Positions 12,001 to 23,720 of a DNA stretch of 64,000 bases are shown here, piece after piece. The stretch is from positions 50,133,058-50,197,057 of the forward strand of contig OU862919.1 of the NCBI GenBank assembly GCA_917880885.1, written 5' to 3'. The position numbers and the translations under genes are program-made. The stretch comes from Limnephilus marmoratus. Its lineage: Eukaryota; Arthropoda; Insecta; Trichoptera; Limnephilidae. The notes beneath the pieces were generated by a model. That model searched no databases. It was given only the letters and a program-made list of their open reading frames with translations, and was not told the DNA's origin. The number at the start of each line of letters is the position of its first letter. The first letter of the stretch is position 1.

Positions 12001-14760
12001 GTAATAAATGACTATGGTGGAAGCTCTTTATTCTATATTTCGTGTGCGGGAGTATACAAGCGTCTCAAAATTAGGTCAAACAAACAAATACCTACTTATA
12101 AATTAGGTCATACAAGTACTTGTTTTAGTTAGGTAGGTCTATTGTATATTTAGGCGTCATACGATATCAGTTTGACTCGTAACCGAAATACCTATATTTC
12201 TCAAAAACAAGTCAAGCAAGGAATACCTTAGTTGAAACTAGGTCACCCAGGTAGCTCTTAGGTTAGCAAAGTACCTACTTAAATGATTAATGTTTGGGCA
12301 AAACTAGGTCAAATAAATAGAAAAGAATTAGTTAAACGATGAATTGTGCTTCAAAAGGACAATGACCGTAGAAATAAACAATCTCCAAAGTAGGTCAGTA
12401 TACCGAAGGTCAACTATGTGAAGTGTAAACAAATAAACCATAACAAATGACGTACCTATTTAATATCGTTCATTGGAGGTAATCATTTATTGGCTTAATG
12501 TAATTAGGTATTTATTACACGATGTGAATAGAAATATGCCTCTCAAACAACTTAGGGTATAATAATAATAAAAATAATAATTTATCCCAGAATATATGCA
12601 GGGAAAGTGCGATACAATACGTTCCATATTTTAAAATTACAAATAAAGATAATAATAAGGTGAGGGAATAATAATTAACAACAATATAAAATTAAATAAA
12701 ACAAATAAGCATGAGAAATGAAATACGTAACACTAAAATCAATGGAAATAGCAAATTGATAGGTATAACAAATACCTACCGATTCCATACACCGGCGTGA
12801 TTAGGGTATGTTATATGACCTTCGATAGTGTATCTAAAATTTCGATTTGAGTTCAATGTCCTCCATAGAACAGTCACCTAAATTCCACTAATGAATAAAC
12901 AAAACAAAACTTAACGTCAGGGACAAGTTTATCAATTATAGCTTGCGATGAAATCTGCGGTCAAAAATGTGAAGACGACATTTACGCTAAATTCACTCAA
13001 TTCTAAACGACTTATCTGTACTAGAGCGATCGCCAATAGGTAGCATTGATTCCGCGCGCAAAATTTCGCAAAGTAAAGTACTGCGACTAGCTTCAAACTC
13101 AAAGAGAGCTCATCACAATTATTCACGAGATCGTTGATCTAATGACAACTTTGAAAGATACAACATGATTTATCTGATTTTTTTTTAATTTTCTTATATG
13201 GAGTAGGTATCCAAGAATCCATAAATACCCATTATCCTAAATACCTAACACACGAGGAGCTAGTGACCTCATTTAAACAACACTGGTGTTCAAATACTCA
13301 TACAGTCCTGAATCCTAACTTGTCCTCGAACGTAACTTTCAAGGCTACGGTATGTGTTTATGAGCCATCCGGAAATGTAAGTGTCAACCTTTCCCGAACG
13401 GAGAGAGCTTTGATCTTGTGGCGGTATTGTCGAGGTGGGGCATACGGGGAAGAGGAAGGACGTGTGCGGACAATACGCAGACGCGGCATTAAAGCTACAG
13501 GTTATTCGCATACCGGAAGTTCTTGTCAAACCTGAAAGCAAACATAAGGCTCACGAGGTGCGTTTTATGTCAGCTAGTCAGAGGTGGAGTGTAACGCTGG
13601 GTCGGTCACGTGGGAGGAAGGATCTGCCCGTCATAAGCTTACGCCACATTCAACGGATAGAGGCATGATAAGGGAAGACATGAAATACCCCTTCTAGACT
13701 CAGTAGAGTTAAATTCAATCCGGCGGAGATGGAAGTCGGAGTGAGGCAGAAAAACGGCATGAAGACTTGGTATTCCCCCATCTGGCGTGAAGAGCCCCTT
13801 TCGTAACAAGAGACGCTCGTCGAAGAGAGTAAAACTCGGACTTAAGGATAAGCTTAGCAAACGTATTTGGGAGAATCCGGTTTGAAATTGTTGTTCATCG
13901 GTTTTCACTTGGTTAGCGGAGGAGCCGACTTTTCAGCAACCATATTATCCCCCTCCCCATATCCCTCCATTCCTGCTCTTTCAACAATTTTGCGAATACT
14001 AACCAATAACACTAACTATGACTACAAACACATTATGTTAGGAGAAGTTGCAGACAAGGACTTCAATTGAGAAAACTGGACCTTCGAGTACGATCATCCT
14101 ACACCGGTAAGGTAAGGTCTGCTTTCTTGAAATGTTTAATTTATTAACTGTTGTTTATGTTATCGATGTATCAGCGGTGATAGGAAGAATTAAATAAACA
14201 CACTAAATTCCTACGGAAATCAAATAGACACCAAGTTTAAGGCGGGGTTAGTTTATCAAGCTCGGTAAAAGATACTCAAATAATAATAATTAATAAATCG
14301 GAAGATTCTCACCCTTTCTCTAAAAGAATCTATGGGTTACCACACGTAATACACTATCTTCTCTACATATGTGTGCATACTAAGTATGCAAACAGATGTA
14401 AAATCTAAAATAAAAAATCACACAACGCAGATTATAGAAATAATGTGAACTAAAATCTTAAATCTTGATTACTGTGAGAAAATCGCAGGGATTTAAGAAG
14501 ATAGGGTAGGTTTAGCTAGATTATAAGGTATAGGGGTTTAGAAATCACGAGCCTGAGGTAGAAATAAACCGAAAGGAGGGTTGAGTCAGGCCATTATACC
14601 TAGTGGTGTGATCAGTAGGACATAAGGGTAGAATTATGAGCGTGGCTACGAGACAGGAGCTACGAGATTTAAACTATGAGGTAGAAGCTTAGAAAAGTAA
14701 ATCAGCTAGGTAGGGTTCATCACAATTGGTGTCAAAAGCCAAGAGTGGCGGACCATTACA
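9051..14760 (+). repeat. 3' long terminal repeat (5710 bp)
   Basis: Same length as the 5' copy. Differences seen by eye are near 9151, 9250, 9991, 10375, 10778, 11150, 12496, 14354 and 14677, all transitions. There is also one extra T in the run near 9093 and one fewer T in the run near 10460. AACC follows directly at 14761-14764. Confidence 0.85.
10443..10787 (-). mobile_element. SINE with LINE-like tail, copy inside the 3' LTR
   Basis: The duplicate of the 2933-3277 copy, carried along by LTR duplication during reverse transcription. It differs by one T in the tail and by one transition near 10778. Confidence 0.8.
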
Positions 14761-14819
14761 AACCGAACCGCGATCTCTCCATTTTCAGTTCTACGGAATT
14801 CTACTAAAATTATGTTTCT

Positions 14820-15957
14820 ATGACAACTCGTCATTTGCATTTCAATACCCCTTTGAAAAGTCATTAAAAAGTTATGAAATTAAAAAAAGTATATCCCTTA
14901 AAATAACCTAACCTAACCAATTTAACCTAGTGTTACATAAAAGTATTGGTAATAAGGTGTGTGCACCCTCTTATATACACTTTATTTATAGTTTCGGTGT
15001 GTGGCACCTCTAGTGCTTGCCCATTGACATTTGGGCTTTGGTAATATTGCGAGCCCTGCAATATTTTTGAATGCAACACTTGCTGATCCTGGACAAATTC
15101 AAATCAGGAGATTTGAATAGAGAACTCCTCATTCTTTGAGCAGCCACAGGTGACCTCGGCCACCGTCCCTGTGGCGGGTCGACGTAATCAAATAGTAATA
15201 GTTCGCCATAATTTTAACAACATGTGAAGATTGATAAATCCGCGCCCATCAGCGGCATCCATCATTGAAGACCATCAGGACAATCATTAAAATCCTGGAT
15301 CAGCAACGGAGTACCATGGGAGCCCATTATTTCTTCTGGATTAAAACCACATTCAGCATCTGCAGACGCAGATATCACAAGACCTTCCGACTACACCTGG
15401 AGCCAGAGGTGCTCGCAGAGATGCGGCCGAAGATCGCCCACCTTGGCCGTCATCAACATAGTCGGCTGGCTGGCTACCGCCCTTGGACGGGACGTCGCTG
15501 GGAAACCGCGGGACTGGAGGCCTGATTCGTCGCTCCAGCCTGCCGTTCAGCACATGTCAGCAGCGGAGGGAGCTGACCGCACATCTCCGAAGGCAGCAAG
15601 CAGCATCATGGAACGCCTACGTATGGCATCACCCATTCATCAACTCCTCAAGATTAAACGGTACTAACGCTCCATAATATGCCCATTCAGATTTAGTCTA
15701 GCCCTGATTGTTTTATTGTACTTATTAATAAATTAATTTAACTGTCTCAAAGCAATAATCTCTTTTATTAAATAACCTATCCTCATACAAAGTATTTCAT
15801 AGCCGCCTGCTTAAGGTCCACGCCTGAGACACAAATTCTCCAGAAATTATCTCACTTGTCTCTTGCTCTCCATCAAATATCGTCATAACACTAGTGCTTT
15901 CTTCATAATTTTTAATAACTTTTCAAATGAGTGATGAAGTGTCACTTTGTTGAGTTG
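14820..15957. repeat. Foldback repeat split by a solo LTR
   Basis: The left arm (about 14820-14878) and right arm (about 15898-15957) are inverted relatives (TTTGAAAAGTCATTAAAAAG against TTTTTAATAACTTTTCAAA). Similar paired sequence recurs around 44820-44855 and 45790-45840, flanking a hAT insertion there. The solo LTR at 14931-15890 sits in the loop. Confidence 0.5.
14931..15890 (+). mobile_element. Solo LTR (960 bp)
   Basis: Begins TGTTACATAAAAG and ends CGTCATAACA, giving a TGTTA/TAACA inverted end. It is flanked by CTAG on both sides (14927-14930 and 15891-15894). It is richer in GC than its surroundings and has an AATAAA-type signal at about 15729. There is no internal domain or second copy, so it is best explained by LTR-LTR recombination. 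The small frames within it (15265-15667) are not convincing proteins. The four-base duplication suggests a Ty3/gypsy-type element. Confidence 0.7.
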
Positions 15958-16299
15958 TACGGTCAGAAAAAAAATTACAACTTCTTGTCTGGCCTAAATT
16001 ATAAATGAGGATGAAATTATTTGGATATCAGTATAATCAGTTCTAAACAGATTAAAAGCAAATTAATACCATATTAGCCGTAAATATATACTTCTATTTT
16101 ATAATGTTATTTGATTGTGCTCCCACCGTGAAATGGTAGATTTTTTCACTTAGATAATTCATGATTAAGAATTTTATACTATAATAACTTACGTAATACT
16201 TACTACTTACCAAGGCTGAAACTATTAGGTATTTACAGGCAGAAAAAGCTATGATGCACGTAAATACGAGAATCAAAACATCTTCACAAACACGTCATG

Positions 16300-16450
16300 A
16301 ATCAAATTAAGTACCTGTGGTGCGTAATGGGTCCAAAAACCAGCGGCCGAGAATTCAAATTTCGTCGAAAGATGGTCTTGCGATCGTACCCTTGCAACGG
16401 TAAAGGGCGGTTCCAATGAGAAAGATTGATTATTCTCATATATTCCATAA
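16300..16450 (-). repeat. Interspersed repeat, also at 1-70 and 25510-25640
   Basis: AATGAGAAAGATTGATTATT and the flanking GATCGTACCCTTGC region recur inverted at 25540-25640 and, in part, at 1-60. No coding content is seen. Confidence 0.5.
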
Positions 16451-16477
16451 ATCAATAAAATTGGCTTTTATGTACCT

Positions 16478-16590
16478 ACCTGCATTCAAGTTAGCAATAA
16501 AAATGAAAAAAAATATTAAAATTATGTACTATTATGTAAAATTATGTACTATTTGTATTTGCTAAATTATGTACTATTTGTATTTGTTTT
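16478..16590. repeat. Short tandem repeat (AAATTATGTACTATTTGTATTTG)n
   Basis: Three to four imperfect copies of a 20-27 bp AT-rich unit built on AAATTATGTACTATT. Confidence 0.7.
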
Positions 16591-16744
16591 TGATCTATTT
16601 TTTTGATGTATTTATAATTTTTCAATTATGTCTACGCAAAATAAACGTGCAAAAAAATCAAAAATGCGTTAGTTTATAAGACCGTAAATGAATAGACAAA
16701 CTACAACACTACGTAATAAGCATAAATATACTAACCCCGTAATA

Positions 16745-16985
16745 AGTCTATGGCTCCCCGTGGAGTGCCCCGTTTGTGTCTAACGGTCTTTTTATTGGCA
16801 AGAATAGCCTATGTCTGAAATTCTCTAGCCAACCCCCCCCCCCCCCCCCCAATTTTTTGAAGTCGAAATTGGGGCGGCGGGGGCGGGGTGACACCACGTT
16901 ATCCGCCTCTGGTGCCACCCATGCCGCAGCTACGCCACGCGCCGGGCCGCCATTACCTACCGCTCGGCCGTGGCCTTTATAGCAT
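16745..16985. repeat. Interspersed repeat with a long C tract
   Basis: Contains about 20 consecutive C at 16831-16850, then GAAGTCGAAATTGGGG and GGTGCCACCCATGC. The same order (C tract, GAAGTCGAAATTGGGG, TTATCCGCC, GGTGCCACCCATGC) recurs at 37180-37305. A related piece is at 34390-34430. The open frames here are low-complexity artefacts. Confidence 0.6.
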
Positions 16986-17639
16986 TTCAAATTTTCCCTA
17001 TCGATATAACTAGATTACAGATCAACCCTGATGATGGTCACCGTAGGAATGCTGTCCGAAATGTTGGCTAAAGAATGAGATAAATAAATCGTCGTAATAC
17101 TTTTGGTCGTAAATATCCTCCGTCACATTCTACTTGGATTTATATTTATGCATTTAAATTATTTTAAAAAAAGATGCACCTTTGTAAGTGCAGTTAAAAT
17201 TGGAAATTAAATACTGAATGCCTTACAAATAGTTGAAGACTGTAAAAAACGATCACGCAAGTAGCTCATTGGAAAGCGTGCATTTTATTCAAACATTTAA
17301 TATTTCCAAACACAAGAAACACAGATCGAAAGAAAAGAAAAAAAAACGGAGAAAAATTATGTATTTAACTAACTTTTAGATAGGTATATCGCAGGCTCTA
17401 ATATCTTCTGTCTTCTTTATTATCATCAAACAAGACTCATGATAAAATAGAGGACGAACGTCGAAAGTACGAACTCTCGCTGGTACTAGTTTACTATTAA
17501 GAGCCAGATTCGGCCCTCGAAGTGTAGACACATTTCCAGTCCTTTTTCGCAAGCAAACCGTAGTCAAGACAAGCTTGAGGCCCAGTAGTAAAGCCCAGCT
17601 CAAAAAGAAGAAGGTGTAAATGTAAATTCCAATGGTAAC

Positions 17640-17890
17640 ATTAAGTAAAAATTGTCAAAATGTTCAATAAAACACGACTCGTCTGTCAAGCGTTATCCAA
17701 AATTGCCTCCCCTCCATTCAACATCTCATCTCTTCTAAGTCTTAACTTTACTCCAATCTTCCAAAAAATTCTGAAATTTGCACATTTAAATAAAATTAAC
17801 ATATAATTTTACCCTTCCTTTCTGTAATTATAAATGATGGCCTAGAACACCCTTGAAGGGTGAAAGCCAGAAATAATTTAAAAAAAAAGT
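17640..17890 (+). repeat. Interspersed repeat family 3, copy 1
   Basis: Runs from CCTCCCCTCCATTCAACATC to a palindromic end CACCCTTGAAGGGTG, then AAAGCCAGAAATAA and an A-rich tail. Inverted copies lie at 23285-23720 and 24180-24520. The A-rich end is consistent with retroposition. Confidence 0.6.
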
Positions 17891-18109
17891 AAAATAACAG
17901 AAAAAAACGTGTTTATAATAATTTTCGGTGCATACGATTCTTTGCGATTTTTTTATCGGGGGAATTTTATATAATTACCGTTCCGGCGCGGCAAGGCAAA
18001 TTTATAGATATTACCTTAAAAAATAACATACATTTTTTAAGAAACTTAAAAACCCAAGCGAAATATGTTATAAAACGGTAGAAATTCGGAATATCGCGGC
18101 TTATGTAAT

Positions 18110-18440
18110 TTGGCACTGTATGCTACGCACTAGACCATGAACATGGCAGTGAACCTTCTACTGATCTCCATAACCATCTTCCCAGCATCACTCTAAATTT
18201 TCCCAAAAACATGCACAAAGCGAAATGATGATCATGTTTTCTGTCTGCACTGAACAGCGAGCAGTGAGCGGCAAGCAGCAACCTTGACATATCCGGCGGC
18301 GAGCAGAAGGAGTGAGATTTCCCGCGATGACGGTTTCCTCTGCTTTGTGTTTCCACGCCATCGAAGTTCTTCCACTTCTACCTGCGTCTGGACCGGCAGT
18401 TAATTGCCCGCTAAATCAATCGTTACACGCTTATTAATGA
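18110..18440. other. GC-richer island in AT-rich DNA, no gene recognised
   Basis: A stretch of clearly higher GC content between very AT-rich flanks. The longest frame (minus strand, 77 codons) resembles nothing I know. It could be a regulatory element or an old repeat. Confidence 0.3.
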
Positions 18441-18459
18441 TTCATTCAGAATTTCGGCG

Positions 18460-19480
18460 AAAGGATTGCGGAAAATTTGTGTTAAATTAGAAAAACAAAA
18501 ATTCGGTACAGCTTAAAATGTGGTAGATATTTAAATATTTATTGTGTTCTAAAATTAGAACAATAAAAAAAATATGATTTGAGATTTTCACAGCCCAAAG
18601 TACCTATTTATCGCGATTTATTTTTGTGTTTAAGGAAATAATTTTTTGAGATCTGTCGTCTATTGAATCACGTAAATAGGTAGATAATAATGGAATAATA
18701 ATATCTAAAGGGAGATTTTGTATGATTAATTCGTTATATATTTAAATAATTGATTTTTTTATTATTTATTATTAATATAATATAATGATACAATTAATTA
18801 CATTACATAATATAAAATCAAGTGAGTAAAAATTTTCATTTAAAAGATACATTGATTAAATTGGTTTTACACCTTTTTTTAGAGCAAAGCTCGTGTTAAA
18901 AATGCGGAAAAAACGCTTGTAAACCACAGTTTGTTCTTTTTTTTTATTTTTAGAACAAATAATAAATATTAAAATAAAGAAGAAAAAAGAAAAATAATAA
19001 TAAAACCTTTTTTTTTTACATATATAAAACAAATAATAGAATTAAATATAAAATATAGAAGAAGAGAGAAAAAGAAAAAGTACAAAAAAAAGGGATATCT
19101 AATTTAATTCTTATGCGTATTTATATGCATGTTAATTTGTTGTAAATTTAAATATTGATTTAAAACATCAAACGTGTTTATTACAGATGGCATTACTGTT
19201 CGACATCGTGTTTTTTTCTTTATCAACGGTAACGGAAAAGAAAATGACAGTTGCTTTAAATGGCTCGATCTATAAGATAGTTGCCATTTTTTTAAAATGT
19301 AGAAAATATTATTTTTTTTAACGGCAACCTTTTTGAAATTTATTATTTTTCAAATTTTTGATATGATTTCCATACGGGGATCGGTATGAAATGACTTTAT
19401 CGGAATTAAACAGTCACGAAAAGTCAGGAAGGAACTTACCAGTTTTCCTCGTTTCCTTATTGTAAGTATCGTACTAGATC
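18460..19480. other. AT-rich low-complexity intergenic DNA
   Basis: Long A/T and purine runs (for example 18950-19100). No coding sequence, RNA gene or element ends were found. Confidence 0.6.
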
Positions 19481-19504
19481 TGTCCACAGACAGAGCTAAG
19501 AGAG

Positions 19505-19929
19505 CAACATACCCAAGAATCGAATATCCCGATAATATTTTAACACATTTTACTTAATCGGCGGAAATTTTAGTTTGTTCAGTGCTAAAAGACTTAGTTA
19601 GCAAAGTATTGAACCCGTGACGCCAGGGTGAGAACGAGACGTTCAAATCTGTCCGTATTATATATTTATTTTTGAGGTTGTCGATAATCCGTTAAGTAGA
19701 TAGCTCTGTGCGGAGATTTGAACGTCTCGTTTCGGTCAGAATCTGAAATCATTTACTTTTATAATATCGTTTAGTGACCGAGAGGTACAAAGCGTCCAGT
19801 TCTCACCCTGGCGTCACGGGTTCAACACTTTGCTAACTAAGTCTTTTATCACTGAACAAATTAAAATTTCCGCTGATTAAGTATAATGTGTTAAAATATT
19901 ATCGGGATATTCGATTCTTGGGTATGTTG
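19505..19929. mobile_element. Foldback DNA element with 131-bp terminal inverted repeats
   Basis: The left arm 19505-19635 (starting CAACATACCCAAGAATCG) and right arm 19799-19929 (ending GGGTATGTTG) are inverted copies with few mismatches. In the loop a second inverted pair, GAGACGTTCAAATCT and AGATTTGAACGTCTC, gives a nested hairpin. I found no convincing target duplication and no transposase. Superfamily unknown. Confidence 0.75.
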
Positions 19930-20190
19930 GTCTATCTTTAAAACGCATTTCTAATCTAATAACCTAGCATCACAATAAAGTGAGAAATAAGAGTGAGACA
20001 AGTAGTGATCCTCGGTGGGAACACCTTTCTTCATCATAACATCAGCGACTAACTTCATTGTTGTAAATTCTAGGGAGGAAGGTATTAGGTAGTGTTGTAT
20101 CGATCTAAAGGACAAATTCCCCTCCTCAGTACCTTCAGCCCCACAACATACCACAATAAGGAACTTCAGTGAAAAATATTATGGCTTTAA

Positions 20191-21744
20191 CCCTAGAGTA
20201 CTAATCGTCGCCTGGGAGGCCGCACTCAAACAGTTTTTTCATTATAATTTCAAATCGTGCCACCGTTACGACTCGAGCGCTCGCCTCAACTCAGTGCCCA
20301 AGGGATTGGTATATTTAGGCTCTCCGTTCATGGAGATATTTAGAATCTACGTAATTGTGACGAAACCACAAGTACCCTGCTGAAATACCACTTTTTAATG
20401 CCGTAAGTCTCCGTACACGGCGCTATCCGAAATATACTGAACTTGATCATTTTTCACGTGGAGCCGCGGAGTTAACACGCTGTCAAGCGATGTCATATGA
20501 CTTTTTTTCCAACATCAATCCATGCCTTCTCCACTAAATCTTTTCTTACGTATTCTGGTAACGTATAGTTACATAAACATGCATTTTTTCCACTTTCAGA
20601 ACAAATCTAACATTACTTTCATGTTCCGAAGCCATTTCTATCAAACGTCAAACGAATAAGTATCAGACATAAATGATGCGAGCGTCGCGTGCGATATGCA
20701 CTGTCGGTATCGTGATACTGATTGGAAACCGACAGCCACCACGTAGCGCCGTGAACGGGCACCAGCAAAATCGTACGGGGGATACTTACGATCGGCGCGT
20801 ATGATACGCGCACGAGGATCGAGTATCTTGTAAGTATCTCCGTGAACGGTGGCACTTATGGTGCCCAACGTGACGTGGTGGATAGCGGTCGCGCTTCTCG
20901 CAAGCTTATGTCATTCCCGAATTACAGCGTGTTGGATCGCTTGGGAGGCGATCATTAGTTTTAAAGGTAATTTATTTTTTTTGGAATTGTTTATTATTAT
21001 TGCAGTTTTTGACATGATTGTACAATTAACACTAATGTTGATTGTATTAATAAAAATAAATATTTTGTTTACAGATGAATCCAAACGATAGTCAAATAGA
21101 AAATTGGTCAATGGAAGGTGACTCTGCTAGTGAAATTGAAGAAAATTTAGAAGTTAATGTTTGGCTTTCATGATAAAAATATAAATGAACAAAATGTGGT
21201 AAAAAACGTCATTAAAAAAGGAAAACGAAACATGTGCAACTTTTGCCCAGCAGAAAAAAGACGCATACGTGTGTACTACTGTGTGAAATGCAACAAACCA
21301 TATTGTTTAGAACTTCGATCGCCTAATTGTTTCACTTGTGATAAGAAATAAATAGACAAACTTCAAAGTTATGTGACATAAAAACTGTAATGCTAAATGC
21401 TACTTTTTTATAATGATCTCAACAGACTGATATTGTATTTTAATAAAAATGTTTAATTTTTAAGATTTTTGCAAGATTTTTTTTTCATACTATTAATGTA
21501 TCTTTGTTTTGCCAAAAAAAGTTAGGTATGTGTTAAGTTTAAACCACTATTTAAGACTGTGTTGATTTAGAAAACACATTTTTTGTTATTGCATTTAAAA
21601 AGGCAAAGGTTGCACTCTAATGTAAAAAACTTATTTTTCATATTTTAATAAAGACACTTTAAAAAACTACTTGTTATTTTTAAAGTAGCCTCCCAAGCGA
21701 TGATTAGTATTAAGCAGTATAAAAATAAGACTAGTATTCTAGGG
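20191..21744 (+). mobile_element. piggyBac-type DNA transposon, internally deleted
   Basis: Flanked by TTAA on both sides (20187-20190 and 21745-21748). The ends are CCCTAGAGTACTAATC and, inverted, CCCTAGAATACTAGTC. A subterminal motif CG(C/T)(C/T)TGGGAGGC occurs near both ends and at 20936. The 1554-bp length is too short for an intact element (usually 2.3 kb or more). It keeps only the first and last parts of the transposase. TTAA-specific insertion and CCCTAG-like ends are diagnostic for this superfamily. Confidence 0.85.
21075..21351 (+). pseudogene. piggyBac transposase remnant, N-terminus joined to Cys-rich C-terminus
   Basis: The start at 21075 follows a 3' splice site (TTTGTTTACAG). 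A donor at 20967 would define a 5' UTR intron. The first frame (21075-21173) encodes an acidic N-terminus beginning MNPNDSQIENW and stops early. An overlapping frame (21157-21351) encodes the C-terminal Cys-rich domain of piggyBac transposases. It has the CNFCPAEKRRIRVYYCVKC start and closes with a further Cys pair before the stop. The catalytic DDD core is missing. A large internal deletion therefore joined the ends out of frame. It cannot encode an active transposase. Confidence 0.8.
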
Positions 21745-21749
21745 TTAAA

Positions 21750-23280
21750 AAAAATGTTCATATAGACCAATTAACACTGATTCTGAATATATAAGTTTTA
21801 TTTAATAATATTAAACGTAGAGTTTTAAAAAAATGCATTAAAAAGTGCATTTTTAAACGTCTCGTTAAAACACACCGTAAAGTTGGTATCATTGAATGTT
21901 TAGTGCTGACGTCACTCCTCACCAGTTATTGTATTGAAATGTAGGTATGCGTTTTAACAACATTTGATGTTATTCGTTATTTCATACTGCTTATAGAGAT
22001 TTAGTTGTTATGTTTATTGAAACATTATTTAGGCCTAAATAATTCAGTTTCCAAAATAGAGGTATCTCTATTAGTTTACCTCTATTATTTAAAATATTGA
22101 AAAACTTTAAACTGTACGAAAAAATCGTATAATATGCTATATCATAATGCTACCTACTCCACGGCCAACTCTGTGAACTTCGAAATCCAAAATGGCCGTC
22201 ATTGAACAGCTGATCGGCGCCGTATCTTATTTGCCTACAATTGTGCAGGTGGTGCTTCGTTTTCGATTTTGATTTTAAAAGCCAAAAAAATAATAATTTC
22301 AAACAATTTTTATACCACTCTCCCGTAATATTATTGAAAAATATAATAATATAATAAATATAACATAATAAATAAATAATTCCACATAAATAATGTTTTA
22401 ACTTATCGAATAATATCATACTTTCTTCCATATAACTGTCATACAAAATGAACACCTGTTGAAAATAAAAATAACTCATACGTAGTGAGTGATGACGTCA
22501 CACGATTCACTACACATACGGTGGTTTTCGGGGGATCTTGAAAAATTAAAACTTTGACAATTACTTTAACTATTAAAACTAACTCTAAAAAAATATATAT
22601 ATGCAGTTATTTAAGTAATTAGGTCATTATTCATAATTTAAAAAAATAAAATTGGACAGGAGTTTTCTATCATAGTCTCACTGGCCCCAGACTGTGGGGA
22701 GCAGATGGGACTGATATGGGTTATTCACATTAATAACACAAAATAAATAAAATTTTACTAATAAGTATAAGTATAAGTTTTTATTTAATAAGGTACATGG
22801 TATTTACTCAACATTATTTACTACACCGCGAATCCATTTGATGATGGTTGTATTCCTTTGCGGTTTTTTTAGATTTATCCATCAATACGATCAATAATGA
22901 AAATAGCCATTTACGTAATCAAACCTAACTACTGGCGCAAGTCATTGAAATTTAAATGTGGTAGAAATATTTCAGTTAGGTAGGTGTTTAATTAATTTGC
23001 CATATTTTAAGAATATTTTCCTATTACGATTCAGCCGATGACCCCTTTAGGAAACCACAAAACTGACGCTAACTTGACTAATTTTATTTTAGATAACTTT
23101 TCTCGATTTCCTCATTCCCCATTCATTGAATGCATTGCGAGATCTATACTTCATGTTGGTATATGATGCAAGGGACATTGTGGGATGAGGAGTAATATTA
23201 TAGTCATACAAAATACCTACTGATCACTTTAAAGTACTTATTTAAATGTATTCTTACCACATTGAAATTTCGATGGTTTT
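21750..23280. other. Intergenic DNA, no gene recognised
   Basis: AT-rich. GACGTCA-type motifs near 21907 and 22494 lie in opposite contexts (CTGACGTCACTC and GATGACGTCACACG) and may be the ends of an unrecognised 590-bp repeat. The 109-codon minus-strand frame at 22150-22479 is Tyr/Phe/Lys-rich low complexity and is not called as a gene. Confidence 0.4.
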
Positions 23281-23284
23281 TTTT

Positions 23285-23720
23285 TTCAATTATTTCTGGC
23301 TTTCACCCTTCAAGGGTGTTCTAGGCCATCATTTAAAATTACAGAGAAAGGAAAGGTGAAATTATATATTAATTTTATTTAAATGAACAAATTTCAGAAT
23401 TATATGGAAGATCGGGGTCGAGTTCAGTCTTATAAGAGATTTTTTTTTAAGAAAGACAAACATTCCTGGGTTACGAATAACCCAACAATGTTTGAAAATC
23501 TCCTACTACCACCACAGAAAGCCGAAAATGTTGCTTGTGTTGTGATGGAGGACTTAGCCAGCAGAGGAATCGAACACGCGACGCTCGGGTGGGACCCAAG
23601 CGCTATGCCCACTCAACCACTGACCGGTCATATGATGAAATATTGAATGGAGGGGAGGCAATTTTAGAAAACGCTTGGTAGAAGATAGGATATTTATGTA
23701 GAGAGGGACAACCAAAAAAT
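23285..23720 (-). repeat. Interspersed repeat family 3, copy 2, with tRNA-like segment
   Basis: Reading the minus strand: CCTCCCCTCCATTCAAT, then a tRNA-like stretch at 23563-23638 with A-box-like GTGGTTGAGTGGGC and B box TGTTCGATTCC. The body follows, then the palindromic end CACCCTTGAAGGGTG and an A tail (T run 23279-23286). It is probably a composite or tRNA-derived SINE. Confidence 0.55.

Larger units (their letters stand above)
1541..14760 (+). mobile_element. Giant-LTR, non-autonomous LTR retrotransposon (LARD-like)
   Basis: Two direct repeats of 5710 bp (1541-7250 and 9051-14760) flank an 1800-bp internal segment. The repeats begin TGTGATG and end CATTACA. The whole is flanked by AACC on both sides (1537-1540 and 14761-14764), a 4-bp target duplication as made by Ty3/gypsy-type integrases. 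A G-rich purine tract lies just before the second repeat (9041-9049). I saw about nine substitutions and two homopolymer indels between the repeats, so insertion is recent. No gag, protease, reverse transcriptase or integrase can be read anywhere in it. Movement must therefore have used enzymes from a partner element. Large noncoding elements of this plan are called LARDs in plants. Having LTRs more than three times longer than the interior is very unusual. Orientation is set by the purine tract. Confidence 0.85.

Noticed and set aside
1541..14760. Interpretation as a simple 7.5-kb tandem segmental duplication.
   Set aside because: It does not explain TG...CA ends, AACC on both outer flanks, or the purine tract before the second copy.
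15265..15667. Frames of 64-86 codons in a GC-richer stretch.
   Set aside because: They lie wholly inside the solo LTR and overlap on both strands.
22150..22479. 109-codon minus-strand frame.
   Set aside because: Low-complexity Tyr/Phe/Lys composition, no splice or domain support.
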